Below, piece after piece: positions 6,820-14,178 of a stretch of 20,383 bases of DNA; within the stretch, counting starts at the first letter, position 1, and each line of letters opens with the position of its first letter. Source of the DNA: a bacterium. GTDB lineage: Bacteria > Eremiobacterota > Eremiobacteria > Baltobacterales > Baltobacteraceae. Position numbers and translations under genes: made by a program. Below the pieces are notes generated by a model, which searched no databases, had not been told where the DNA came from, and worked only from the letters and a program-made list of their open reading frames with translations. The stretch spans positions 1 to 20,383 of the forward strand of contig JAJXVC010000011.1 in NCBI GenBank assembly GCA_021782295.1. The letters are read 5' to 3'.

Positions 6820-8585
6820 GGTGTGAACTGCACGAAGAAGGTCGGGCTCCAATTCATCGTACCATAGTGGAAGAAGTACGAGCGCTGGATCTCAAGGTTC
6901 AAGTGGCGGGCGACGCGGAAGCGCAGATCCGCGGTGATATCGTAGGGCGGCTCACCGAGCTGCGCGGGCGGCGTGATGTTGCCGAGGACGTTATAGGGCG
7001 TAAACGCGAAGAGCCCGATCTCAGGTTTGGGAAAATCGCGGTGCGCGCGCGCCAGAATCGTCCAGTTAAAGGCGGGATCCGGCGAGCCGTTGATGCCGAG
7101 CGAGAGCGTGCGGAAGGTTGCGATGCCCCGGAAGGCTGCAAAACTCGGGTAGGAGACGCCGTTGATCACCGGTGTATAGGGCACATATCCACCGACTTTA
7201 TAGATATCGCCGACATTTTGCACTTGATAGTTGAGATAGGCACCGATCGAGGTGGAGAACTGCCGGCTGATCGAGGCCGAGGTCGTCTGCATATCGATAA
7301 AATGCGGCACGGAAAAATACTGCCGCGAATGCGTGTACGAAGCGTTGAAGTAGTACATCTTCGAGGCCGGGACGTGATGCGTGAGCCGTAGCGACGGCGT
7401 ATAGAGCGTAAACCCGAAGGAGTGGTTCCAGATCGTCGTGTAGGTGTAACCGCCGAAGTTTTGCAGGCCGCCGTTGCCGTAGGCGCCGTAGGAATCGTGG
7501 TTGAAGCCGAAGCCCCAATTCATCGATTCGAAGAGCGGCAATTTTCCGACCTGGTGCGGGAAGGTCGTCGCCGTGAATTGTAGGGAGTCTGGGTGGTTTT
7601 TCGACTCGGTCGGATTATTGACGAGCCGATAGTTCGTCTGAAATCCGGTGAGCTGCACGAACGATTTCGGCAGCGCGTAGGTGAGCGTCGCGACCGACCA
7701 CTGCGCCGCCGATCGTGGGCTGTGTAGCCACGTCTGGTCGGTGAAAAGTTGCGTGAAGGTGCGAATGCTCAGTCGTTGGTTCGGTTGATAATCGAGAACG
7801 GTATTCCAATATTTTTGTGGCCGCGTCGCCGGATTAAGCGAGACGACGGCATAACCGTTGCGCCCGCTTAAATGCTGTTCGAACGAAACGTAGCCTTTGT
7901 TGATGGAATCGTAGCGCAGGTGAAGCGCCGAGATCGCATGCTCGTTGCCGGCGAAATTATAGGTGAGATCGTAGGTCGCGCCGGCGAGCGAGTTCTGCAC
8001 TAAGTTCGGATCGGCGGAAAAATTGAGGTAATAGGTCGGCAGCGGCAGCGGTGCGCCGAGAAAAGGCAGCGTGACGTGTTCGAAGCGCACGTAATGGAGC
8101 GGCCGAATCACCGCTGCGCGCGCGGTGAGAAACGGACGCTTCGAACCGAAATCGGCGAAATAGAAAACGTCGCCGGGCATGATGAGCCCCTTATAGGGCT
8201 TGGTGAGATCGTTATCGATGAACGTCCAGCGGTCGGGTTCCCCGGTGATCGGCACGACGTAGAGCCGGTTGAACTGCAGATAGGCCGAGACCGCGGCGCC
8301 GTGCTGCGTGTGCCCGCCCGCCTGCAGCGTCACGTGCCCGGCGACCAGATAACGGTCGAGTTTGAGATCCATCGAGAAGCTCTGCCCGCGAATCACGAGG
8401 CCGTTGCTCGTGCGCACGACGACGTGGCCGCGCGCGTCGATGGTATAGCGGTCGAACGAAAACGAGATGCGGTCGGCGCTGAGGTGGATGATGGGATCGA
8501 TCGCCATGCCGGTAGCGCCCGCACCCGCGCGAGCGGCGACGAGAAGCAACAGGAAGAGCGCGATTGCTAGAAAGCGACGAGGCAT
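6816..8585 (-). CDS. LptD/OstA-like outer-membrane beta-barrel protein
   Basis: From the ATG at 8585 the protein is 589 residues with a signal peptide (MPRRFLAIALFLLLLVAARA). Residues about 33-95 resemble the periplasmic OstA/LptA-like jellyroll (ISFSFDRYTIDARGHVVVRT, then GQSFSMDLKLDRYLVAGHVTL). The remaining residues are a long run of alternating aromatic/polar strands (for example TYTTIWNHSFGFTLYT, YYFNASYTHS), ending in FFVQFTP. These are hallmarks of an outer-membrane barrel. It is shorter than classical LptD (700-800 residues), and I see no cysteine anywhere, so the disulfide maturation known for E. coli LptD cannot apply. It may export a surface glycolipid or be an LptD paralogue. The open frame extends 37 codons upstream, but that segment is basic, overlaps a REP-like repeat and precedes the signal peptide. 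It is the first gene of an operon with the starch-binding-like protein. Confidence 0.75.
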   Translation of the reverse strand: MPRRFLAIALFLLLLVAARAGAGATGMAIDPIIHLSADRISFSFDRYTIDARGHVVVRTSNGLVIRGQSFSMDLKLDRYLVAGHVTLQAGGHTQHGAAVSAYLQFNRLYVVPITGEPDRWTFIDNDLTKPYKGLIMPGDVFYFADFGSKRPFLTARAAVIRPLHYVRFEHVTLPFLGAPLPLPTYYLNFSADPNLVQNSLAGATYDLTYNFAGNEHAISALHLRYDSINKGYVSFEQHLSGRNGYAVVSLNPATRPQKYWNTVLDYQPNQRLSIRTFTQLFTDQTWLHSPRSAAQWSVATLTYALPKSFVQLTGFQTNYRLVNNPTESKNHPDSLQFTATTFPHQVGKLPLFESMNWGFGFNHDSYGAYGNGGLQNFGGYTYTTIWNHSFGFTLYTPSLRLTHHVPASKMYYFNASYTHSRQYFSVPHFIDMQTTSASISRQFSTSIGAYLNYQVQNVGDIYKVGGYVPYTPVINGVSYPSFAAFRGIATFRTLSLGINGSPDPAFNWTILARAHRDFPKPEIGLFAFTPYNVLGNITPPAQLGEPPYDITADLRFRVARHLNLEIQRSYFFHYGTMNWSPTFFVQFTP

Positions 8586-8638
8586 TCGCCCGGGGTTTCG
8601 CCGCAGCGGGATCGTTTCCAGCCCGCGGCAACATTCGC

Positions 8639-8681
8639 TGTCACCCCGAGTAGGGCGCGAAGCGCCCGTATCGAGGGGCGC
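8639..8681. repeat. REP-like intergenic palindromic repeat
   Basis: The stretch reads as a GTCACCCCGAG start, a perfect 6-bp hairpin (GGGCGC at 8653-8658, loop GAA, GCGCCC at 8662-8667), and an ATCGAGGGGCG end. Outer CCCC and GGGG can also pair. The GTCACCC-GAG ... CGAGGGGCG framing resembles dispersed intergenic repeats seen in many high-GC genomes. Only one copy is in the window, so its repetitive nature is inferred. Confidence 0.45.
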
Positions 8682-8709
8682 CCCGCGACTCCTCATCCCC
8701 TTCCAACCT

Positions 8710-8738
8710 TTGCGCTACCGGCACTTCGGTAAGATAAG
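8710..8738 (+). promoter_or_regulatory. deoB: Weak sigma-70-like promoter candidate upstream of deoB
   Basis: TTGCGC (8710-8715) and GATAAG (8733-8738) are separated by 17 bases, and the deoB ATG follows 47 bases later. Each box matches only about four of six consensus positions. The rest of the 200-base gap between the LptD-like gene and deoB holds the REP-like repeat and nothing else I recognise. Confidence 0.25.
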
Positions 8739-8785
8739 AACGTAATGAAGGCAAGCGAGCAAGCAACTCGAAGGCTGGACGTGCT

Positions 8786-9904
8786 ATGTCGCGCGTCGTA
8801 ATTCTCGTTATCGACTCGGGAGGCGTTGGCGCGCTTCCCGATGCCGCTGGGTACGGCGACGCTCCCTCGGCGAACACGCTCGGCAACACCGCGCGGGCGA
8901 TCGGCGGGCTCCACCTGCCGACCCTGCAGCGCTGGGGGCTCGGCAACCTCACCGCGCTTGAAGGCCTTCCCGCCACCGCCACCCCGGCGGCCCGCGTGGC
9001 GCGCCTCGCCGAGCAGAGCCGGGGCAAGGATACCATCACCGGGCACTGGGAGATGGCCGGCATCGTGACCGAGGTGCCCTTCCCAACCTACCCCGACGGC
9101 TTTCCGCCCGAGGTGATCGAGGCGTTTACCGCGATCGTCGGCAAGGCGCCGCTCGCCAACAAACCCGCCTCGGGGACCGAGATCATCGCCGAACTCGGGG
9201 CCGAGCACCTCGCGACCGGGCGCCCCATCCTCTACACCTCCGCCGACTCGGTCTTCCAGGTCGCGGCGCACGAGGGAATCGTGCCGTTGGCAACGCTCTA
9301 CGACTGGTGCGAGCGGGCGCGGGCGATGCTGGTCGCCCCGCATGCCGTCAACCGAGTGATCGCCCGCCCCTTCGTCGGGGAGCCGGGCGCTTTCGTGCGG
9401 ACGGCGAATCGCCGAGACTATGCGATCGAGCCGCCGGCATCGGTCCTCGACGAACTTGCGGCCCGCGGCATCGCGGTGCATGCCGTTGGGAAAATCGGGG
9501 ATATCTATTGCGAGCACGGTATCGCGACGACCGTGCGCGTGACCGATAATCGCGATGCAATGGAGAAGACGTTCGGGCTGCTCGAAGCGACCGAGCATGG
9601 ATTGATTTTTACGAACTTGAACGATTTCGATTCGAAATACGGACATCGGCGCAACGTGCGTGGATATGCAGGGGCGTTGGGCGAACTCGACGCGCTGTTG
9701 CCGCGTTTGGAGAGTATGCTCGCACCTGACGATCATCTTCTTGTGACCGCCGACCACGGTTGCGACCCAACCGCGCCCGGCAGCGACCACACGCGCGAAT
9801 ACGTGCCGTTCCTCCACCGCAGCGCGGCCCCCGGTGCCGACCTCGGCATCGTCGAAGGGCTCTTCACCGTCGGGCGTACGGCGCGCGCCGCGTTGTTGAG
9901 TTAA
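8786..9904 (+). CDS. deoB: Phosphopentomutase
   Basis: The enzyme interconverts (deoxy)ribose-1-phosphate and (deoxy)ribose-5-phosphate, linking the phosphorylase product to central metabolism. The 372-residue protein belongs to the alkaline-phosphatase superfamily. The N-terminal metal site is VILVIDSGGVGALPDA (Asp10), followed by KDTITGHWEMAG (81-92), the residue region that carries the phospho-accepting Thr. The C-terminal half supplies LNDFDSKYGHRRN (Asp282, His287), TADHGCDP (Asp323, His324) and DHTREYVP (His335), the expected di-manganese ligand set. Length and motif order are normal for DeoB. The ATG at 8786 is the only start that gives the family N-terminus. It sits directly upstream of the sugar transferase with 2 bases between stop and next ATG, so it heads a plus-strand run that includes murJ. 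Confidence 0.95.
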   Translation: MSRVVILVIDSGGVGALPDAAGYGDAPSANTLGNTARAIGGLHLPTLQRWGLGNLTALEGLPATATPAARVARLAEQSRGKDTITGHWEMAGIVTEVPFPTYPDGFPPEVIEAFTAIVGKAPLANKPASGTEIIAELGAEHLATGRPILYTSADSVFQVAAHEGIVPLATLYDWCERARAMLVAPHAVNRVIARPFVGEPGAFVRTANRRDYAIEPPASVLDELAARGIAVHAVGKIGDIYCEHGIATTVRVTDNRDAMEKTFGLLEATEHGLIFTNLNDFDSKYGHRRNVRGYAGALGELDALLPRLESMLAPDDHLLVTADHGCDPTAPGSDHTREYVPFLHRSAAPGADLGIVEGLFTVGRTARAALLS

Positions 9905-9906
9905 CG

Positions 9907-10584
9907 ATGCAAGAGATAGACGAACGCATCGTCATCGTGCAGGCCGCGAACGCCCCGGCGCTGCGCGAACGGAGCGTGCCGCGATGGTGGTGGGCGGCGA
10001 AACGCGCGACCGATCTGGTTCTCGGGGGCGCGCTCTTCGTGCTGACGCTACCGATCGTCGCAATCGGAGCGCTCGGCGTCTTTGTGGTGACGGGCGGAGC
10101 GCCGTTTTACGCGCAAGAACGCGTGGGGCGTAACGGCATGCGCTTTCAGATGTGGAAACTGCGCACCATGGTGAAGGGCGCGCATGAAATGCGCGACGAG
10201 TTGCTCCCCTTCAACGAAGCGAGCGGCCCGGTCTTCAAAATGCGCCACGACCCACGCCTGCATCCGCTCGGTGGGATCCTCCGCCGCACCTCGATCGACG
10301 AGCTGCCGAATCTGCTCAACGTATTGCGCGGAGAGATGGCGTTGGTCGGTCCGCGCCCGCCGCTTCCCTGCGAGACTGTCGAATACGATGCATACGCGAT
10401 GCGGCGCTTAAGCGTACCGGTCGGTTTGACGTGCCTCTGGCAGATCAACGGCCGCTCCGAGGTGAGCTTCGAGGAGTGGATGGATCTCGATAATCGCTAT
10501 ATCGATACCTGGACGCCGTGGGGCGACCTTGCAATTATCGCCAAAACCGTTCCCGCCGTTCTGCGAAAGGAGGGAGCCCATTAA
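9907..10584 (+). CDS. Undecaprenyl-phosphate sugar-1-phosphate transferase (initiating glycosyltransferase)
   Basis: The enzyme should transfer a sugar-1-phosphate from a UDP-sugar to undecaprenyl phosphate, the first step of O-antigen, capsule or exopolysaccharide repeat-unit assembly. The 225-residue protein has the single N-terminal membrane/re-entrant helix (about 38-62) and then the catalytic domain of the family: FYAQERVGRNGMRFQMWKLRTM, SGPVFKMRHDPR, LRRTSIDELPNLLNVLRGEM, LVGPRPPLP and GLTCLWQINGRSE. It lacks the large multi-helix N-terminal domain of full-length WbaP, so it is a PglC/WcaJ-C-type short form. An open frame runs upstream inside deoB, but the ATG at 9907 right after the deoB stop gives the natural protein. 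Its last codons contain the Shine-Dalgarno of murJ, and its TAA overlaps the murJ start. Confidence 0.93.
   Translation: MQEIDERIVIVQAANAPALRERSVPRWWWAAKRATDLVLGGALFVLTLPIVAIGALGVFVVTGGAPFYAQERVGRNGMRFQMWKLRTMVKGAHEMRDELLPFNEASGPVFKMRHDPRLHPLGGILRRTSIDELPNLLNVLRGEMALVGPRPPLPCETVEYDAYAMRRLSVPVGLTCLWQINGRSEVSFEEWMDLDNRYIDTWTPWGDLAIIAKTVPAVLRKEGAH
10566..10582 (+). promoter_or_regulatory. murJ: Strong Shine-Dalgarno followed by a probable ATT start codon for murJ
   Basis: AAAGGAGGG at 10566-10574 is a near-perfect anti-16S match. Exactly six bases after AGGAGG lies ATT at 10580-10582, in the murJ frame and overlapping the upstream TAA as ATTAA. No ATG, GTG or TTG occurs at the right distance. 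The only canonical upstream start in frame is a TTG at 10529 with poor spacing to any purine run. Confidence 0.6.
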
Positions 10585-12205
10585 GCCGCAACTGCGCGTC
10601 ATCGCCGGTGCGCGGCGCGACCCGTCGATTCACGCGGTCGCCGCTTCGACTTTCTTCATCATGGCGGCGACGTTGGGCTCGACGTTGCTCGGTTTTGCCC
10701 GCGAGGTCGTGAACGCGCGCTATTACGGCACGCGTTGGGAGATGGATACCTTTCTCGCGGCTGCGACGATTCCGACGATTCTCTTCGGCGTCTTCAACGG
10801 TGCGTTGGTGAGCGCACTAGTACCGGTTTTCTCGGAGTATCTCACCAACGACGATGAAGCGAGCGCGTGGCGCCTGTGCAACACCGTCATCAACGTGCTC
10901 GCCGTGTTGTTGGTGCTCTGCGCCGGCATTGGGTGGCTGTTGGCGCCGTGGTTCGTTCCGCTTATCGCCCACGGTTTCCAGGAGCCGCAAATGATTGTCG
11001 CCGTGCGCATGACGCGTTGGCTGATGCCGAGCATCGTCGCGGTGAGTTTAAGCGGCGTGCTCTCCGCGATGCTCAACGCGTATCATAAATTTCGCTGGGC
11101 TTCGCTCACCGGCATCGCGATGAACGTCGTGACGGTGGGCTGCGTCATTTTCCTGACGCACCACATGGGAATCTACGCGGTGGTGCTGGGAACCGCGCTC
11201 GGGCTCTTCGCACAGTTGCTGGTGCAGCTGCCGCCGTTTATCGGGCTGCACCGCTACCGCCTGGAGATCGATCTGCACCACCCGGGGCTCAAGCGTATTT
11301 GGGAGATGTTGGGGCCGATCATGGTCGGCTCGGCGGCCGGCCAACTCGCGCTTTTCTTCGATCGCTTTTTTGCCTCGACGTTGCCGCCGGGTTCGATGGC
11401 CGGCATGAATTACGCGACCAAACTCGTCAACTTCCCACAGCAGATCTTCGCTGCGGCGATCGCGACGGTGATCTTCCCGTTACTCGCGCAGCACTTCGCG
11501 CGCGATAACCGGCGTGCGGTCGCCCGCAACGTGAACCTCGGCTTGCGCTTGGTAATGTTCATCGCGATTCCTTCGGTGGTGGCGCTTGCGGTGCTCGCGC
11601 ACCCGATCGTTCAGACGCTCTTCGAACGCGGCCACTTTACCGCCGCCTCGGTGGCGTTGACGCAGGAGATGCTGCCGTATGCCGCCTTCGGGTTGGTAGC
11701 GCTGGCCGCGAACGTCGTGTTGACGCGTTGCTGCTTTGCGTGCCAGGAGAGCGCCTGGCCGGTCGCGATTTCGGTCTTTACGGTCATGCTCAATATTTTG
11801 CTGAGTCTGCTCTGGTTGCCGACACTTGGTGCGCGCGGCTTGCTGATGGCGAATTCGTCGAGCCAGAGCGTGCAGATGGTGATGCTGCTCGCGCTGGTGA
11901 GCCGCTTGCTGCACGGTTTTGCTTGGCGCGAATTGCTGCGCGCGTTTCTGAAGATCGCGACGGCGGCGACGGCGATGCTGCTGGCGCTCAACTGGATCGC
12001 CGCGCTCGGCGTTCACCCCGAGGCCTCGTTGCTCTCGCGCTTCTGGTTCCTCTTCGGGCAGATCGCGATCGGCGGCACGGTGTTCGTCGCAGTAGCGATG
12101 GCGCTTAAAGCCGAGGAGCTCCACCTCGCCATCCAGCTCATCGTCGCAAAATTCGAGCGCGGAACCGTTGGACCGTATGAAAACCGAGAGGCGCCGATTG
12201 CATGA
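10580..12205 (+). CDS. murJ: MurJ/MviN-family lipid II (or polysaccharide lipid) flippase
   Basis: This MOP-superfamily membrane protein flips undecaprenyl-linked lipid II across the cytoplasmic membrane. From the ATT at 10580 it has 541 residues and about 14 membrane helices. It carries MurJ hallmarks: the first-helix region TFFIMAATLGSTLLGFAREVVNA (written here only to mark the conserved Arg after GFA), the DTFLAAATIP stretch with its conserved Asp, the central PQQIFAAAIATVIFPLLA segment and LFERGHFT. If the TTG at 10529 were used instead, 17 extra residues would be added and the gene would overlap the sugar transferase by 56 bases. Because the next genes make polysaccharide, this copy could serve a glycan other than lipid II. 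The stop is followed by the second GT2 gene after 25 bases. Confidence 0.92.
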   Translation: MKPQLRVIAGARRDPSIHAVAASTFFIMAATLGSTLLGFAREVVNARYYGTRWEMDTFLAAATIPTILFGVFNGALVSALVPVFSEYLTNDDEASAWRLCNTVINVLAVLLVLCAGIGWLLAPWFVPLIAHGFQEPQMIVAVRMTRWLMPSIVAVSLSGVLSAMLNAYHKFRWASLTGIAMNVVTVGCVIFLTHHMGIYAVVLGTALGLFAQLLVQLPPFIGLHRYRLEIDLHHPGLKRIWEMLGPIMVGSAAGQLALFFDRFFASTLPPGSMAGMNYATKLVNFPQQIFAAAIATVIFPLLAQHFARDNRRAVARNVNLGLRLVMFIAIPSVVALAVLAHPIVQTLFERGHFTAASVALTQEMLPYAAFGLVALAANVVLTRCCFACQESAWPVAISVFTVMLNILLSLLWLPTLGARGLLMANSSSQSVQMVMLLALVSRLLHGFAWRELLRAFLKIATAATAMLLALNWIAALGVHPEASLLSRFWFLFGQIAIGGTVFVAVAMALKAEELHLAIQLIVAKFERGTVGPYENREAPIA

Positions 12206-12230
12206 AGCCACCGGATGGCGGAGTAAAATC

Positions 12231-13055
12231 GTGAAGCCATACCTTTCCGTCGTGCTGCCCGCATATAACGAAGCGAAACATATCGAACAAAATGTAATCC
12301 AGGTTGTCGATTCACTCGGCGATAATGGAATTTCCTTTGAAGTGATTGTCGTTGATGACGGGAGCCCAGATCGTACTCATGTTGCCGCCATTAGGGCGAA
12401 AGCTCGGCATCCGGAGCTTGTTCGGGTCGTACGGTATGACAAAAATCAGGGTAAGGGAAACGCATTGATATGCGGTGCTTCGTATGCAAAGGGTGCCGTT
12501 GTTGCCTTTCTGGACGCCGATATGGACTTGCACCCATCTCAGCTCATACCGATGCTAAAAAAAATGGAGGCCGATAATGTCGATGTGGTTATTGGATCAA
12601 AACGTCACCCCGATTCGAACGTAGACTATCCAAGGCACCGCCGGATATTAAGTTCAGTTTATTTTTTGCTCGTCCGGCTGCTTTTTGGGCTGCCTGTACG
12701 TGACACGCAAACCGGCATCAAAATCTATCGGCGAAAAGTTGTTGAAACGGTATTTCCTCGAGTTCTTGCTAAGCGATTTGCGTTCGATATTGAGGTACTA
12801 GCAATTGGTCACCATTTCGGATTTAAGGTTATCGACGCCCCGGTGTCGCTTCATTTTGGGCGAAAGTTTAGCAGAGTAAAGCTTTTTGATGTATGGCAAA
12901 CAATTCTCGATACCCTAGCCGTTTTTTACCGGCTACGAATCATACGATACTATCAACGGCGACGAATAATACCCGGGCTGGAACACCCGGCAACGGCCGG
13001 TTCTAGAGAGATCGTTGAAAATAATGGCGAATTATTGGGCAGACAAACCGATTGA
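12231..13055 (+). CDS. Family 2 glycosyltransferase (DPM1-like, soluble)
   Basis: From the GTG at 12231 the protein has 274 residues: YLSVVLPAYNEAKHIEQN (4-21), VVDDGSPDRT (40-49), NQGKGNALICGASYAKG (72-88), FLDADMDLHPSQ (93-104), VIGSKRHPDS (120-129) and DTQTGIKIYRR (158-168). These are the donor-binding, DxD-type metal-binding and acceptor-side motifs of the dolichyl/polyprenyl-phosphate mannose synthase-like branch. No C-terminal membrane pair is present, unlike the GT2 at 4346. The GTG is preferred because GGAG at 12220-12223 sits seven bases ahead and the family motif begins right after. ATG 12177 and TTG 12168 would overlap murJ. Base composition turns distinctly AT-richer than murJ at this gene, suggesting recent transfer into the locus. 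Confidence 0.87.
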   Translation: MKPYLSVVLPAYNEAKHIEQNVIQVVDSLGDNGISFEVIVVDDGSPDRTHVAAIRAKARHPELVRVVRYDKNQGKGNALICGASYAKGAVVAFLDADMDLHPSQLIPMLKKMEADNVDVVIGSKRHPDSNVDYPRHRRILSSVYFLLVRLLFGLPVRDTQTGIKIYRRKVVETVFPRVLAKRFAFDIEVLAIGHHFGFKVIDAPVSLHFGRKFSRVKLFDVWQTILDTLAVFYRLRIIRYYQRRRIIPGLEHPATAGSREIVENNGELLGRQTD

Positions 13056-13175
13056 GAGCGTCGTTTCACAATAGTTGGTTAGCGCATTGGATGTATTCGC
13101 TCGATCGCCGAATTGCGGTTCTGCTACACGGATCCGTTATGTTTCTGTTCGGCCTTAACGTAACGCTCCACGGAG
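13056..13175. other. Intergenic gap left of the IS relic, nothing recognised
   Basis: These 120 bases between the GT2 stop and the left inverted repeat of the IS element contain no open frame with family resemblance and no clear terminator stem with a T tract. Composition is intermediate in GC. Confidence 0.4.
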
Positions 13176-13184
13176 TGGGCTAGG
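13176..13184 (+). repeat. Left terminal inverted repeat of the IS relic
   Basis: TGGGCTAGG is the exact reverse complement of 14170-14178. One extra flanking base pair (G at 13175, C at 14179) also matches. Confidence 0.8.
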
Positions 13185-13199
13185 CGAAGGAGATCCACT

Positions 13200-13493
13200 A
13201 TGCGCAAGAGCCGCTTTACCGAGGCGCAGGTCGTCGACATCGTTCGCGAATACGATGCCGGCATATCGCCTAAGGAGCTCGCTCGCAAACACGGGATTCA
13301 CCTCAACGCGATCCGACTCTGGAAGTCGAAATATGCCGGAATGGACGTCAGCGATGTCGTCCGGCTGGAGCAACTCGAGGCCGAGAACACCCAGATGCAT
13401 CGAATCATCGTCAGGCTCACGCTCAAGGTCGATGCGGCGGACGAACTGACCCGAAAAAACGGATGGGGCCTTCGCAGCGACAAGAAGTGGTGA
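13200..13493 (+). CDS. IS3-family transposase OrfA (helix-turn-helix, leucine zipper)
   Basis: The 97-residue protein begins MRKSRFTEAQVVDIVREYDAG and continues with a helix-turn-helix (ISPKELARKHGIHLNAIRLWKSKY, residues about 19-42). The coiled-coil region VVRLEQLEAENTQMHRIIV follows, mediating multimerisation in this family. SD AAGGAGA (13187-13193) supports the ATG at 13200. The last 13 residues follow the frameshift site and are the normal terminated product, ending in TGA at 13491-13493. OrfA looks intact, so it could still make the DNA-binding repressor form even though the transposase part is dead. Confidence 0.88.
   Translation: MRKSRFTEAQVVDIVREYDAGISPKELARKHGIHLNAIRLWKSKYAGMDVSDVVRLEQLEAENTQMHRIIVRLTLKVDAADELTRKNGWGLRSDKKW
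13454..13460 (+). promoter_or_regulatory. Programmed -1 ribosomal frameshift heptamer
   Basis: The heptamer A AAA AAC is positioned in the orfA frame as X XXY YYZ (codons AAA at 13455-13457 and AAC at 13458-13460). Slipping back one base enters the orfB frame directly (next codon at 13460), where MGPSQRQEVVKAL is the normal IS3 orfB beginning. This is the classic IS3 signal. Confidence 0.8.
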
Positions 13494-14164
13494 AGGCCTT
13501 GCAACGATCGGAACTGAGCCAGCGAGAAGCGTGCGTGATCGTCCGTGCGCGTCGTCGTCCGCCTCGCGAACAATACGGCATTAGGGCCGCTCAAGACAAA
13601 CCTTTGATCTCTAGGCTGACGCAGCCGGCACAAGAGCATCCTCGCTACGGCTGCAAACGGCTCTACGTGATCTACGAACGTCAGGCGAGCGAATTGGACC
13701 CGTACATAAATTACAAGCGCTTCCGGCCTCTCTACCGGCTCGGAAACTTGCAAATTGCGGCGCCGTCGGCGGCGCTCGCGAGCCAAGTACGTGCGCGGCT
13801 AGGCGATCCGTTTGGCGTCTCCCCCGAACGACATCTGGTCGCTGGCTTTTCTTTCCGATCGGCTGCTGCACGGCCGCGAACATGGCTACCCAAAATGCCT
13901 CAGAGCAGACAACGGCCCCGAGTTCATCGCCAGTGCGCTTGAAGTCTGGGCGCACGAACACACCGTCGAACTGCTCTTCATCCAGCCGGGAAAGCCAACG
14001 CTAATCGATTTAGGATGTTCTTTGAAGCCCGAGACGGAGCCGATGCCTGGCGGTGTTCCTACAACAGCACGCATCCGCATAGTTCGCTCAATGGCATGAC
14101 ACCCGAGGATCTCCTCGCGCTTTACGAAATTACCCAACCACCACAGAAATCGCCGACTGCATGA
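13461..14164 (+). pseudogene. IS3-family transposase OrfB, frameshifted and missing catalytic residues
   Basis: Three pieces of the DDE integrase-like protein can be read. The first frame gives GPSQRQEVVKALQRSELSQREA through YGCKRLYVIYER to RPLYRLGNLQ. After a frame change near 13750-13812, PPNDIWSLAFLSDRLLHGR joins directly to GYPKCLRADNGPEF and FIQPGKPT. After another change near 14018, the tail reads WRCSYNSTHPHSSLNGMTPEDLLALY. Relative to intact relatives, the first catalytic Asp in WSLDF is Ala (GCT at 13845-13847), about 50 residues before RADNGPEF are gone, and the region after GKPT carrying the catalytic Glu is deleted. The second Asp (ADNGPEF) remains. The element cannot transpose by itself. 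Confidence 0.88.
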
Positions 14165-14169
14165 TGGGA

Positions 14170-14178
14170 CCTAGCCCA
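14170..14178 (-). repeat. Right terminal inverted repeat of the IS relic
   Basis: CCTAGCCCA mirrors the left end at 13176-13184. The orfB relic stops 6 bases before it. Confidence 0.8.

Larger units (their letters stand above)
13176..14178 (+). mobile_element. Degenerate IS3-family insertion sequence
   Basis: The element is bounded by inverted repeats TGGGCTAGG (13176-13184) and CCTAGCCCA (14170-14178), i.e. the TG...CA ends normal for IS3. It contains orfA and an orfB relic in the -1 frame. At about 1.0 kb it is 200-300 bases shorter than intact relatives because orfB has internal deletions. The flanking bases show no convincing target duplication, as expected for an old insertion. It sits between the lower-GC glycosyltransferase and a group II intron. 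Confidence 0.85.

Noticed and set aside
6867..7391. Open frames antisense to the LptD-like gene
   Set aside because: They are charged shadow frames with no motif, while the minus strand encodes a clear signal peptide and barrel.
9760..9906. Upstream extension of the sugar transferase inside deoB
   Set aside because: It is Arg/Pro-rich, reads through the deoB C-terminus, and lacks similarity to the family. The ATG right after the deoB stop gives the normal short-form protein.
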